DNA from: Natrinema salsiterrestre
Lineage (GTDB): Archaea; Halobacteriota; Halobacteria; Halobacteriales; Natrialbaceae
DNA: 64,000 bases
Direction of reading: 5' to 3'
NCBI RefSeq assembly: GCF_029502005.1
Contig: NZ_JAMQOT010000012.1
Location: forward strand, 43,199 to 107,198
Below, in pieces: positions 36,254-44,905 of this stretch. A model generated the notes under the pieces. That model had not been told where the DNA came from, did not search any database, and was given only the letters and a program-made list of their open reading frames with translations. Within the stretch, counting starts at the first letter, position 1; each line of letters starts with the position of its first letter. A program made the translations under genes and the position numbers.

Positions 36254-37006
36254 TCACGTCGCTCGAGTTCCTCGGTAGTACACCCAAATAGCGAGGAGTC
36301 CGACGAATAGGAGGTAGCCGAATCCCCAACCGAGCGACATAGCAGTATCGAGGTCCGTCGTGAGTCCGGTATCGACCATCACCCGGACAGGATGATACCC
36401 TGGGAAGAGTTTCATCCACCACTCGGGTTCCGACTGGACGAACAGCGGGTCCTGGAAGAGGCCGATATCGATCATCGGGAGGATCAACATGATCCACAGG
36501 CCGGCCAGACGGTTGAAGACGGCGCCGACGAACATCCCAATAAGTCCGTAGGTAACTGAAAGGACGAACATCGCGGCGACGAACCACCACAGCTGTTCGG
36601 GCTGGAAGTCAATGAGCATCACGCCCACGGAGACGCCGACAACGACAAGCGTGATCACGGCGAGAACGCCGAACCGTGCGGCGATAACCTGGCGGGCGCG
36701 ATAGCCGACGACCGCGAGGCGGCCGTCCGTATCTCTCGCCTCGCGCATCAGGAACAGGCCGGCCAGGCCAGCGATAAACGAGCTCGTGATCGGTGTCATG
36801 ATCACGCCGTGGACCTCAGGCATCCCTCGCATCACGGTCGTCGTCTCACCGTCGACGAACGTCCGGACCGGCATTTGGACGTCCTGGGTGACCGCGAAGG
36901 CGAGCGTGATGAACGACACTGGGAGGATCACCAAGAGCGCCACGAGGACGTAGTTGCGGGCGTGTTCCCGGAGCCCGATACCGAACGCCGTGGCCGTTCG
37001 ATTCAC
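36254..37006 (-). CDS. ABC-2 type permease (NosY-like), second subunit
   Basis: 250 residues from a GTG that overlaps the previous gene's stop (GTGA), giving VNRTATAFGIGLREHARNY. About six TM helices; ABC-2 transport fold. The open frame runs upstream to 37636 but that part is a shadow of the neighbour's coding sequence. Paired with another permease and an ATPase. It has no visible extracellular domain beyond the segment QDVQMPVRTFVDGETT after TM1. Substrate unknown. Confidence 0.8.
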   Translation of the reverse strand: MNRTATAFGIGLREHARNYVLVALLVILPVSFITLAFAVTQDVQMPVRTFVDGETTTVMRGMPEVHGVIMTPITSSFIAGLAGLFLMREARDTDGRLAVVGYRARQVIAARFGVLAVITLVVVGVSVGVMLIDFQPEQLWWFVAAMFVLSVTYGLIGMFVGAVFNRLAGLWIMLILPMIDIGLFQDPLFVQSEPEWWMKLFPGYHPVRVMVDTGLTTDLDTAMSLGWGFGYLLFVGLLAIWVYYRGTRAT

Positions 37007-37740
37007 GCTGACCACCCCCCAGACGTGCGCATCGTCGCACCGAATACGGCAGTCACGAGGACGAGCAACACGAGAACGTATCCGCCAACAAAGGCGAGGT
37101 CGCCCGCCGCGAACGTGCCATCGAAGACGGCCGACTGGAGAAGTTCTTTCGGATGATACAGCGGGAAGTACTGGACGAAGTCGGGGACATCCGCGGCGAG
37201 CGGGCTGTCGCCACTGAGGAACGCGTCCATCATCGCGAGGAACACGACGACGAGCGACCCCTCGAACAGCCGCGGAAGCACTGCGCCGACGAGCGCACCG
37301 AGGAAGGCGTAGACGACGCCCGCGAGCGCGAGGAACGCGAACACGAGCAGCGGTGCCTCGGGTTCGACGGTCAGCCAGAGGACCCCGAAGTTCACCCCTG
37401 CGACGACAATCGTGACACCCGCGAGAGTCGCCAGCCGCGTCGCAAGTAACGTCCTCGGCGAGTACCCGGTCTGGACGAGCCGTCGGTCGGCCTCCCGGGC
37501 ACTGATCATCTGGACTAGCCCCATCAGCCCGGCGATGATGGCGACGCCGAAGATCGCGCCGAGTACGCGCCCGAGATCGAGCGGAATCGCCTCGACGGTC
37601 GGCATCGACGGTAGCCCCGCCATCGCCTGTCCCCACCCCTCGATGACCACGAGCGGCAGCACCAGCGCGAGGACCACGTTCAGGGGCGTCCTGAGGAACG
37701 TCCTAACGTTTGATCGAACGCCCACGGCGAACCTATTCAT
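37003..37740 (-). CDS. ABC-2 type permease (NosY-like), first subunit
   Basis: 245 residues, start MNRFAVGVRSNVRTFLRTPLN. About six TM helices, ABC-2 permease fold. It overlaps the ATPase gene by eight bases and the second permease by four, so three genes form one operon. Two different permeases with one ATPase would make a heterodimeric exporter. Confidence 0.82.
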   Translation of the reverse strand: MNRFAVGVRSNVRTFLRTPLNVVLALVLPLVVIEGWGQAMAGLPSMPTVEAIPLDLGRVLGAIFGVAIIAGLMGLVQMISAREADRRLVQTGYSPRTLLATRLATLAGVTIVVAGVNFGVLWLTVEPEAPLLVFAFLALAGVVYAFLGALVGAVLPRLFEGSLVVVFLAMMDAFLSGDSPLAADVPDFVQYFPLYHPKELLQSAVFDGTFAAGDLAFVGGYVLVLLVLVTAVFGATMRTSGGWSA

Positions 37741-38458
37741 CGTCTCCCTCCCGGTCGCTCCTGAGTTCGCTCACGGTCTCTTCGTCGGTCACGTCGTGGA
37801 CCAGACCATCCCGCACCTCGAAGACGCGGTCGAGACGGCTTCGTTCCTCGATGAGGTGAGAGATCATGACGACAGCAGTGCCGTCGTCTGCGAGGTCCTG
37901 AGCCATGTCCCAAAACCGCAGGTAGGTCTCCCAGTCGAACCCGGTGTAGGGTTCGTCGAGCATGAGAACGTCCGGGTCGTGCATCAACGCGATGCTGAGG
38001 TTGACCTTCTGTCGGTTCCCGCCGCTGAGCTGGTCAACTCGGTAATCGAGGTACCGTTCGAAGTCGAGTTCGTCCGCCAGTCGCCGTTTCGCCGCGTCGA
38101 TCTCCTCGCGACTCATCCCGTACCCCGCGCCGAACAGTCGGAACGTTTCTGAGACGGTCAACCGATCGTAGAGCAGGGGCTCCTGCGGACACCAGCCGAT
38201 GGTCCCAGTCCGTTCAACCGTGCCCACATCGTGATCAAGGACGCCGACGAGGATCTTCATCAGCGTCGACTTCCCCGACCCATTCTCGCCGACGATGCCG
38301 ACGATCTCGCCGGCACGGACCTCGATATCCGCACCGGTGAGAACGGGCGTCGACCGTCCCAACGGGAGTCGTGACCCGTAGGTTTTCTCGAGGGCGTTGC
38401 CTCGAACGAGCGTCTTACTCTCACCGACCGTCTCCGTGGGTGCCGTGGTCGTTTCCAT
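37733..38458 (-). CDS. ABC transporter ATP-binding protein (NosF-like)
   Basis: 241 residues. Walker A GENGSGKST near residue 56, Q-loop GWCPQEPLLY, signature LSGGNRQKVNL near 144, Walker B VLMLDEPYTGFD near 164, H-loop ISHLIEE. ABC-2 exporter type. It is the first gene of the three-gene operon (ATPase, permease, permease). The NosF comparison rests only on architecture and on the copper-rich surroundings, so a drug/lipid exporter is equally possible. Confidence 0.88.
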   Translation of the reverse strand: METTTAPTETVGESKTLVRGNALEKTYGSRLPLGRSTPVLTGADIEVRAGEIVGIVGENGSGKSTLMKILVGVLDHDVGTVERTGTIGWCPQEPLLYDRLTVSETFRLFGAGYGMSREEIDAAKRRLADELDFERYLDYRVDQLSGGNRQKVNLSIALMHDPDVLMLDEPYTGFDWETYLRFWDMAQDLADDGTAVVMISHLIEERSRLDRVFEVRDGLVHDVTDEETVSELRSDREGDDE

Positions 38459-38696
38459 ACGTAGAAAGACGTTCTACTCATTCAATCGAATTGTTGTTAG
38501 GAATCGAAAGTTGACCCCGTCGAAGAACCCGGAGATTGGGTTGTATTTCGAAGAGAGCAATGGATAGCCAACGATTTGGCATTCATTTTGTCTCCAAACA
38601 GGGATAGACTTGGGCGGTAGCCGTCATGAAAATCAGACATCTATCAGGCGCCGAGCATAGCGTTGATGCGGTTTGCGAGCCAACGTTCGAGTATCC

Positions 38697-38861
38697 ATGG
38701 TTCAGTGCTACATCTGTGACTCGGAATGCGCTAGCGACGACGAGGTGTTCGTCTGCGAGCACTGCGGGGTCTCCTGCCACCGACACTGTATGGCGGAATA
38801 CGACACCGATGTCTGCCCGAAGTGTGTCGGCGAACCGATGATCGGAGCGGTCGAATTCTAG
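38697..38861 (+). CDS. Small RING/PHD-like zinc protein
   Basis: 54 residues from MVQCYICDSE. Pattern C-x2-C-x9-C-x2-C-x4-H-x2-C-x8-C-x2-C (CYIC...CEHC...CHRHC...CPKC) gives two zinc sites as in cross-brace treble-clef fingers. Cytosolic. Haloarchaea carry many such tiny zinc proteins; function unknown. Start chosen at the ATG; an upstream TTG frame exists. Confidence 0.65.
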   Translation: MVQCYICDSECASDDEVFVCEHCGVSCHRHCMAEYDTDVCPKCVGEPMIGAVEF

Positions 38862-38960
38862 TCGCTCCGTCTCACGCCTCCGCCGCGGACAGCCCGGAAG
38901 CAACGTATATGCATGGTCGGCTGACGAAATGCGTTTTTGGCTCGTGCCCGTAGCGCAGGT

Positions 38961-39182
38961 ATGTTTACAACCGTCGAACTTCCCGACGTCGACGAGGCCT
39001 GTGCGTACTGCGGATCGCGTATCTTCGACCACGACCCGATCTGTGTGCGCGACTGTACCGACGACTGCGGGTCGGCGACCTACTTCTGCAACTACGCGTG
39101 TCTCTCGACCTACGTGGACGAAAACAACTTGACGGCTGGCGACGCGTGCGAGTGGTCGCCTGACGACCCCCACTGCTGCTGA
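38961..39182 (+). CDS. Small Cys-rich TRASH-like zinc protein
   Basis: 73 residues. Cysteines in CAYC, CVRDCTDDC, YFCNYACLSTY and a terminal CC. The YFCNYACLSTY part resembles the second half of TRASH/YHS fingers that bind metals. Cytosolic. It lies just upstream of the SHOCT and CuA genes on the same strand. Metal handling is plausible, not shown. Confidence 0.6.
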   Translation: MFTTVELPDVDEACAYCGSRIFDHDPICVRDCTDDCGSATYFCNYACLSTYVDENNLTAGDACEWSPDDPHCC

Positions 39183-39308
39183 GTGCGCTCACCCCAAGCA
39201 AGACACGGAGCAACGTATTGGCCGCCACCCCGCCCAGGAACTACCAATGGAGCAGTTCTGGTCGTCCAACTTTATGAATGCAGCCGGCGAAGTCAGTAGT
39301 GGGTACCC

Positions 39309-39677
39309 ATGTCGACAGAGCGCACGTCCGACGGCCTGCTCCGCATCGTCCTAATCGTCCTCGCAGTGATCGTCCTGTTTCCGATGTTAATGATGGTTTT
39401 CGCCGCTCCAATGATGGGGATGATGGGCTGGTGGTGGGGCGGCGGCACGGCCGGCGGTCTCTCGCCACTGTGGGGCATCGGGATGATGCTCGTTTGGCTC
39501 GTCGTCCTGGTCGGCATCGGCTACCTCCTCTATCGCGGCCTCGTCGGTGGGGTCGGGTCGTCGCTAACCACTGATAGGGCACTCGAAGAGCTCCGAGTGG
39601 CGTACGCACGCGGCGATCTCTCCGACGAGGAGTTCGAGGAACGGCGTGCGAAACTCACCCGCGAGGAGTCGCAGTAG
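39309..39677 (+). CDS. SHOCT-domain membrane protein
   Basis: 122 residues. TM helix (about 12-34) running into a Met-rich segment (MMGMMGWWWGGGTAGG), second TM helix (about 57-78) and SHOCT tail (RVAYARGDLSDEEFEERR). The CuA-type lipoprotein gene starts ten bases after its stop. The same pair, in decayed form, is at 5274-5770. Confidence 0.75.
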   Translation: MSTERTSDGLLRIVLIVLAVIVLFPMLMMVFAAPMMGMMGWWWGGGTAGGLSPLWGIGMMLVWLVVLVGIGYLLYRGLVGGVGSSLTTDRALEELRVAYARGDLSDEEFEERRAKLTREESQ

Positions 39678-39686
39678 TCTGCAATC

Positions 39687-40277
39687 ATGTCCCCGACAGT
39701 ACAGCGACGTGAGTTTCTCACTGCGCTCGGAGCCGGCATCGCAGGTCTAGCGGGCTGCGTCGGCAATCTCCCGGGAACCAGCGGCGGGGTCGATCGAACG
39801 ATCTACGTCGGCGCGTATCACTGGGGGTTCATCATCGTCGACGAATCCGGCGAGGAACAGGACCGTATCAGCCTGCAACGGAACGATGTTCTCCGTGTCG
39901 TTTCGTTCAACACGCTCGCGAGTCAGGCCGTCCAATCCCTCCCAGCGTCGATTCGAGACGCCCTTCCCGACCACGAGGCCCTCGAAGAACGAAACGAGGA
40001 ACGCATCCCGGCCCCGGCCGACGGCGACTTCCACGAGCTACTCGAAGAAGCGAACGAGCAGTACCCAGATCATAGCCTCGCGATCATGCCCTCCGGACAG
40101 GTTCACATGGGCGGTGGAATGATGATGCACCCGGTTGCACTTCCGCAAAATGCCACCAGATCCATCGTTCGACAGTTAGGGGCGACGCAACGGGGCGATT
40201 ACACGCTGAGTTGCCTGACCTACTGTGGCTATGGACACCCGTACATGGAAATCGACGGTGGCATCGTCATCACATAG
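39687..40277 (+). CDS. Tat lipoprotein with a CuA-site motif
   Basis: 196 residues. N-terminal Tat signal and lipobox (QRREFLTALGAGIAGLAGC). A cupredoxin-like body begins TIYVGAYHWGFIIVDESG. The C-terminus carries CLTYCGYGHPYM, exactly C-x3-C-x3-H-x2-M, the dinuclear CuA ligand spacing of cytochrome oxidase subunit II and nitrous oxide reductase; the His in AYHWGF may be the missing ligand. A Met/His patch (HMGGGMMMHP) precedes it. No TM helices or oxidase partner is seen nearby. Probably a membrane-tethered electron carrier or copper chaperone. Confidence 0.8.
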   Translation: MSPTVQRREFLTALGAGIAGLAGCVGNLPGTSGGVDRTIYVGAYHWGFIIVDESGEEQDRISLQRNDVLRVVSFNTLASQAVQSLPASIRDALPDHEALEERNEERIPAPADGDFHELLEEANEQYPDHSLAIMPSGQVHMGGGMMMHPVALPQNATRSIVRQLGATQRGDYTLSCLTYCGYGHPYMEIDGGIVIT

Positions 40278-40333
40278 GGATCCGTCGTAGATGTCACCGG
40301 GGAAACTGTCCGGGAAACAGCGTGGGGAGCGAA

Positions 40334-41665
40334 CTAGCTGGAGAGCTGTTGGGCTTGCTGGATCCACGACGACACTCGTGAGCCACTGATACCCAGTCGC
40401 TCAGCGAGCGCGGCCGGATCCGCGGCTGCGAGTTGACTCACCGTAGAAATCCCGGCGTCATGAAGACGCTCCTCGTACGCTGGTCCGATGCCGTCGAGCT
40501 TCTGCAACGACTGTTCCTGGTCGGCTCCCTCTGGAACATCGTTCCCGCCGGGTGTATCCGTTCCTTTGGTCGAGGTCACCGACCGCTCTCGAAACCACGT
40601 CGCCACGCGGGGCCACAGCTCCGCGTGGGCCTTGCCCGAGACGGCCATCCCGACGTGACCGGTCGGAAACTCGTAGATGTCGGTGTCTTCGCTTGGGATA
40701 GTGTCCATGAATGGTTTACTCGCGTCCGGCGGGATGAGATGGTCGAACGAGCCGATGATCTGTAAGACCGGCATCGTGAGATTCTCGATGTCGACGGGGT
40801 CGCCATCCAGCACGAGTTCGTTCCGGTAGAGGGCGTTTTCCTGGTAGATATCTTCGATGAACTGTCGATAGGCTTCCCCCGCGACGTCGACCCCATCACG
40901 TACCCAGCGTTCCATTCGGCCGAAGTTCTCGACGGCAGTCTTGTCCTCGAGGTTGTCGAACAGGATGGTGTACTTCCCGGCGTAATTCTCGATGGGATTC
41001 ATCTGGGCGAACCCCGTCGCGAGAAACTCCGCCGGGACGTTTCCGTACGTCTCGGTGATCGCTCCTGGATCGAAGTACTCCTCGCTTCCCCACTGCTCGA
41101 GGATACCACCCGTATCGTCGAAATACAATCCCGTCGCCATGAGGCCGAGATTACGGACCTTCTCCGGGTGTAGCGCAGCGTACATCGTACTCAGTGTCCC
41201 ACCCATGCAGTAACCGAGGACATTGATTTCGTCAGTTTCAGTTCGATTGCGGACGACATCGACGCAGTTGTCGATGTATCGATTCACGTAGTCTCCCAGC
41301 GTCAGCGACGCGTCGAGTCGGGACGGTTCCCCCCAGTCGATGAGATAGACGTCGAAGCCGTCCTCAAGAAACCGTCGTACGACGCTCTTGTCCGGCTGGA
41401 GGTCGAGGATATATGGTCGGTTGATCAACGCGTAGACGACGAGCAGGGGCGCGTCGTGTCGGTCGTCGGTCAGGGCCTCGTAGTGCAGGAGGTCGAGTTT
41501 ATTCTCCGAATGGATGACCTCACTTGGCGTCTGGCCGACCTCGACTGAGGCGAGGTCGTCGATTCGCTCCGGAAGGAAACGCATCGTCTCGACGGCATCT
41601 GCGCCTCGTTCGAGCGTTCGACGCTGCAATTCGAGAGGCGCTGTAAATGGGTGCATTGTCATCAC
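40334..41665 (-). CDS. phaC: Poly(3-hydroxyalkanoate) synthase subunit PhaC
   Basis: 443 residues. Class III PhaC catalytic core: lipase-like box GYCMGG (Cys nucleophile) near residue 151, the Asp in GSFDHLIPP and His in TGHVGMAV complete the triad. The last 55 residues form a helix-hairpin-helix domain (LQKLDGIGPAYEERLHDAGI), not part of the enzyme. Class III synthases need PhaE, which I do not see in this window. The YHS-MaoC gene lies 21 bases upstream on the same strand, giving a monomer-supply plus polymerase pair. Confidence 0.9.
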   Translation of the reverse strand: MMTMHPFTAPLELQRRTLERGADAVETMRFLPERIDDLASVEVGQTPSEVIHSENKLDLLHYEALTDDRHDAPLLVVYALINRPYILDLQPDKSVVRRFLEDGFDVYLIDWGEPSRLDASLTLGDYVNRYIDNCVDVVRNRTETDEINVLGYCMGGTLSTMYAALHPEKVRNLGLMATGLYFDDTGGILEQWGSEEYFDPGAITETYGNVPAEFLATGFAQMNPIENYAGKYTILFDNLEDKTAVENFGRMERWVRDGVDVAGEAYRQFIEDIYQENALYRNELVLDGDPVDIENLTMPVLQIIGSFDHLIPPDASKPFMDTIPSEDTDIYEFPTGHVGMAVSGKAHAELWPRVATWFRERSVTSTKGTDTPGGNDVPEGADQEQSLQKLDGIGPAYEERLHDAGISTVSQLAAADPAALAERLGISGSRVSSWIQQAQQLSS

Positions 41666-41686
41666 TGGTGTCGAACGTGCTGGTGA

Positions 41687-42325
41687 TCACTCCGGGATAG
41701 GATCGATCAGAACCGTCGCCGTTCCATCCAACACGATTTCGTTGGCGTCGTTCTCGATTCGAGTTGTGAGGCGATACCGGGCACCGTCGAGTTCGTCGAC
41801 GATTTTACATCGAGCCGTCAGTGTCTCGCCGATGTCCACGGGCTGTTGGAACTCCAGGTTCTGCGAGATGTAGATGGTCAGCCCGGGAAAGCACGCCAGT
41901 GCCGCGCTAATCAGTCCCGAGACGAGTGTCCCGTGGACGATTCGGTGGCCGAACCGTGTCTTCTCCGCGAACGCGTCGTTGAGGTGGAGGGCGTTCGTGT
42001 CGCTGGTCGCTTCGGCGAACTTCCGGACGTCGTCGTCCGTAATCTCCTTCGAGAAATTGACGCTGTCGCCCTCCTGCAGCGACGTGGGATCTGCGATATC
42101 GATGTCGAATTCACCTTTCGCACGGCCGTATGGCAGACGAGGGATGATAGCACCGCTTGTCTCGATGAGATGGGGGTGCGGCGTCTCGACGTACTTCTCG
42201 GGAGCGCTATCAAACAACGCTTGGCAGTCGTTCGAGCAGAAGTGGAACGACTCACCTTCGTACTCGGTAGTCGCTTCGGCAGATTCGAGTGGGATTTCCA
42301 TCCCACACACGGGGTCAACTGGCAT
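41687..42325 (-). CDS. YHS domain fused to MaoC-type (R)-enoyl-CoA hydratase
   Basis: 212 residues. N-terminal YHS/TRASH domain (DPVCGMEI...FHFCSNDCQALFDSAPEKY, residues 4-45), then a MaoC hot-dog domain (about 70-212) with the catalytic Asp/His pair in SDTNALHLND and the GHRIVHGTLVSGLIS motif. PhaJ-like hydratases make (R)-3-hydroxyacyl-CoA for PhaC, whose gene follows directly. A metal-binding YHS domain on this enzyme is unusual and could regulate or localise it. Confidence 0.88.
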   Translation of the reverse strand: MPVDPVCGMEIPLESAEATTEYEGESFHFCSNDCQALFDSAPEKYVETPHPHLIETSGAIIPRLPYGRAKGEFDIDIADPTSLQEGDSVNFSKEITDDDVRKFAEATSDTNALHLNDAFAEKTRFGHRIVHGTLVSGLISAALACFPGLTIYISQNLEFQQPVDIGETLTARCKIVDELDGARYRLTTRIENDANEIVLDGTATVLIDPIPE

Positions 42326-42466
42326 GGGTACGCTGAATTGAGGGCTGGTTCACGGATGGGTTCGGGATCAGGATCGTTCAGTCGGTCTGGTAGTGAATAA
42401 CGTAGTCACTCACTATCAACGTACGTGTCGCTCGCATCGTCAACCGAGAACAACTGTAGAGGGCGA

Positions 42467-43702
42467 TCACTTCCCAAGATGGTCAACCTCGTCGAGAGCT
42501 TCAGTCGCCACGTCTCCAAGTTCGCCTGCCTCGATGTGGGAATAGCGCTCTCGAACCATCTCCTCCGAGTTGTCGAGATATCGAGCTGCGACCGTGTAGC
42601 CGAATGCTCTGACGAGGACCTCTCCCATGCCTCGTCGACCGCCGTGAGGAGCGAGGTAGTCGTGTTTCGGGTGGACGATGTCGACCTCCCCCTCCTTGGA
42701 GAGTCGTTGGAGAATCGACCGTGCACCATCGGTCGTGATCGACGGCGGCCGAATGTCCCCATCGAGCGCCAGCAGGAGGTCGCGAGCGTATTCTTCACGG
42801 CGCTCAGTAATTGCCTCTGGGCGTTCCCCTCGGTCGGCTAGCTCTTCCCGGACGAGCCCTGCAAGCGTCCGTTGGTCGAACGTTGGAAACACCGGCCACC
42901 GCTCCGTCGGTGGGTCCATCAGCTGGCGATAGCTTCGCAGCGGCGAGATCACCGGGTCGGGAAGACTCGCGGCGTCCCATTGCTGTTTCTTCCGGTAGAC
43001 GTCCATACTCCCGTCCTCGAGCGAGAGGTCCTCCCAGCGGACGCCGCGCCGGCGCGGGTCGTTCGGGTCCCGGAGGAGTTCCCCGACGCGGACAGCTGTG
43101 TACGCGAGGACGAACACCAGAGCCCGGTCACGAGCCGCTTTGAGCGCGGCGTAGCGCGCTCGCTGCTTGTCGAGTGGGTCAGTATCCTGTGAGAGTGTCG
43201 TGTACGCCTCGACGGCGTCGCGGGCCCGTTCGTCGACGTGGCGGGTGAGGGCGTGGCGCTGTTCAGACGTCCAGGCCTGTTGGTCGCCGGGCTTGCGGCC
43301 GTCGTCCTCCGGCAGCGGCGCCATCGCACTCGCCCTCTGCGCGTAGTGGGCCTCGAGATACCCTTCGTTGACACACCACCCGCACCACGCAGAGATATAG
43401 CGGTAATAGGTTTGTACCGTGTTCTGCTTGAGTCCCCGATCTCCACCGAGATGCCGGGCGTACTCCCGGAACACGCGTTCGTCGAGATCTTCGAAGGTGG
43501 GTTCGCGGTCGACGTCATCGGGGACGATCCCGATCCAGTCGTCGCCGCGGTCGCCAGCGGCCCACTCGACGAACCGCTCGAGCTCGCGTGCAGCGTTTCG
43601 TCGATAGTTCCCGCCGTCGCCACCGCGGCCTTTCCCCTTGTCCTGGAGATAGCGCTCGAAGGAACTCGCGAGTGACTGATCGGAGCGTTCTCGGGGAGTC
43701 AT
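42467..43702 (-). CDS. Tyrosine recombinase / integrase
   Basis: 411 residues. N-terminal SAM-like DNA-binding part (about 1-150) and catalytic domain with Arg in AYTAVRVGELL (near 200), HGGRRGMGEV (HxxR box near 355) and the nucleophile Tyr in RERYSHIE (near 389). Probably plasmid resolution/integration. Its start overlaps the upstream gene by four bases (ATGA), so it is translated with two small partners. No attachment site was identified by comparison, but an inverted repeat lies at 44906-44935 upstream. Confidence 0.88.
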   Translation of the reverse strand: MTPRERSDQSLASSFERYLQDKGKGRGGDGGNYRRNAARELERFVEWAAGDRGDDWIGIVPDDVDREPTFEDLDERVFREYARHLGGDRGLKQNTVQTYYRYISAWCGWCVNEGYLEAHYAQRASAMAPLPEDDGRKPGDQQAWTSEQRHALTRHVDERARDAVEAYTTLSQDTDPLDKQRARYAALKAARDRALVFVLAYTAVRVGELLRDPNDPRRRGVRWEDLSLEDGSMDVYRKKQQWDAASLPDPVISPLRSYRQLMDPPTERWPVFPTFDQRTLAGLVREELADRGERPEAITERREEYARDLLLALDGDIRPPSITTDGARSILQRLSKEGEVDIVHPKHDYLAPHGGRRGMGEVLVRAFGYTVAARYLDNSEEMVRERYSHIEAGELGDVATEALDEVDHLGK

Positions 43703-44157
43703 GGTTCTTCGTTCGCGTACTGGTAAGTCAGACGAACATCCTCGAGGAGTGCTTCGACGATTTCCCAGAGGATCAGGGAAGGAGTCTCGTGTTCAAATGT
43801 GATCCCACAGCGGTCCTCCGTATTGGCGGCAGAGTACTGGAAATGCGCCCGTCCGAGATCGGGATGGTCCTCGTCTTGGTGCCAGCCGGCGTGAAAGCCC
43901 GTGTTCGGATCGGTGTAGTTGATACGGAACCAATCGTGAGGGGCCTGTCGATACCACCTGACGGTCAGTTCCGGCGAATCAGGGCCTGTCGGGGGATCCA
44001 GACGGGCTGGATCAAAAACCGCCCGTAGCTGCTTGGCCTCGATATCGTCAGGAACGTACTCGACGGCCGTGATCTGGGGGACACGGTCGAGGACGTCCCG
44101 CTTCAATTGGGCGTAGAGGTTCGCGTTCGGGTCACCACCTGGATGCGGGACCGACAT
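43699..44157 (-). CDS. Hypothetical protein in integrase operon
   Basis: 152 residues, soluble, acidic. It has a central segment (VRWYRQAPHDWFRINYTDPNTGFHAGWHQDEDH) with many aromatic and His residues. It is like a haloarchaeal family that pairs with an upstream HTH gene (a toxin-antitoxin-like arrangement, DUF6516-type, tentative). Four-base overlap with the integrase and three-base gap to the HTH gene. Confidence 0.6.
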   Translation of the reverse strand: MSVPHPGGDPNANLYAQLKRDVLDRVPQITAVEYVPDDIEAKQLRAVFDPARLDPPTGPDSPELTVRWYRQAPHDWFRINYTDPNTGFHAGWHQDEDHPDLGRAHFQYSAANTEDRCGITFEHETPSLILWEIVEALLEDVRLTYQYANEEP

Positions 44158-44160
44158 CCG

Positions 44161-44700
44161 TTAGCTGCTGGCCTCGGCAGACTCTGTCGTCGGAGCGAGG
44201 AAGTCCCATTCGCGGATGGCAAAGCCAACGATCTGGATACGACGCTGAAGGTGCTCCCACTCGCGGGCAATCTCACGGCGACGGTCTTCCTCGTCACCGT
44301 CAAGGGACTCGTCAGCGAGCGTTCCGCGAAGCTGGTTCGGTAACTCGACGCCGAATTCGTCCTCCCAGTCGCGGATCTGGGTCTTCATATCGGCGAGCCG
44401 GTCCGTAAGCTCCTCGACAGTGTGTCCGCTGTCTCGAAGGCGCATCGCCTCCTGCATCGCTTGGCGGCGATAATCAGGGTAATACGTCGTGTGAGTACCG
44501 CTTTCGTCACGGTGGAGGACGCCGTCGTCGACGAGTCGCTCGAGGACGCGCTTAGTTGGTTCGTGTGACCAGCCCGCTTCGGAGGCGATCCAGTTGGCTG
44601 TCTGTGGCTCCGACAGCTGCCGAGCAACCATCCGCACGCGGTCTTCACCCGTGGTCTGGCGTTCCATCAGGCCCTCGGAGTTCGATTCGTCTTCGGTCAT
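44161..44700 (-). CDS. HTH regulator (DUF7342-like)
   Basis: 179 residues from MTEDESNSEG. Winged-helix-like start (VRMVARQLSEPQTANWIASEAGWSHEPTKRVLERLVDDGVLH, about residues 22-62) and a long coiled-coil-like region (about 85-150). First gene of the HTH - hypothetical - integrase operon; a TATATTAAG promoter-like stretch lies about 25 bases upstream. The gene pair behaves like an addiction or control module; the family number is a guess. Confidence 0.65.
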   Translation of the reverse strand: MTEDESNSEGLMERQTTGEDRVRMVARQLSEPQTANWIASEAGWSHEPTKRVLERLVDDGVLHRDESGTHTTYYPDYRRQAMQEAMRLRDSGHTVEELTDRLADMKTQIRDWEDEFGVELPNQLRGTLADESLDGDEEDRRREIAREWEHLQRRIQIVGFAIREWDFLAPTTESAEASS

Positions 44701-44905
44701 ACAACACCCTTCGGACTGTGTCTTAATATAGATTGAGGTCATTAGTCCTATATCGAATGCGCTTCTTCGCCATCGCCTCGACCTCGGCTGAGGAGAGTCA
44801 GAGCAAACTCGGAGCCCGGTCTTGTCGGCTCTACCCCGGGGGAAGCGCCGTTGTGAGGGGGTTGCAGCATTCGTGCTTCACCGACGGCGGCGGGGCACTT
44901 CAAAG

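Noticed and set aside
36254..37636. 460-codon version of the second ABC permease
   Set aside because: Its first half is an off-frame reading of the first permease; the GTG at 37006 with GTGA overlap is a better start.
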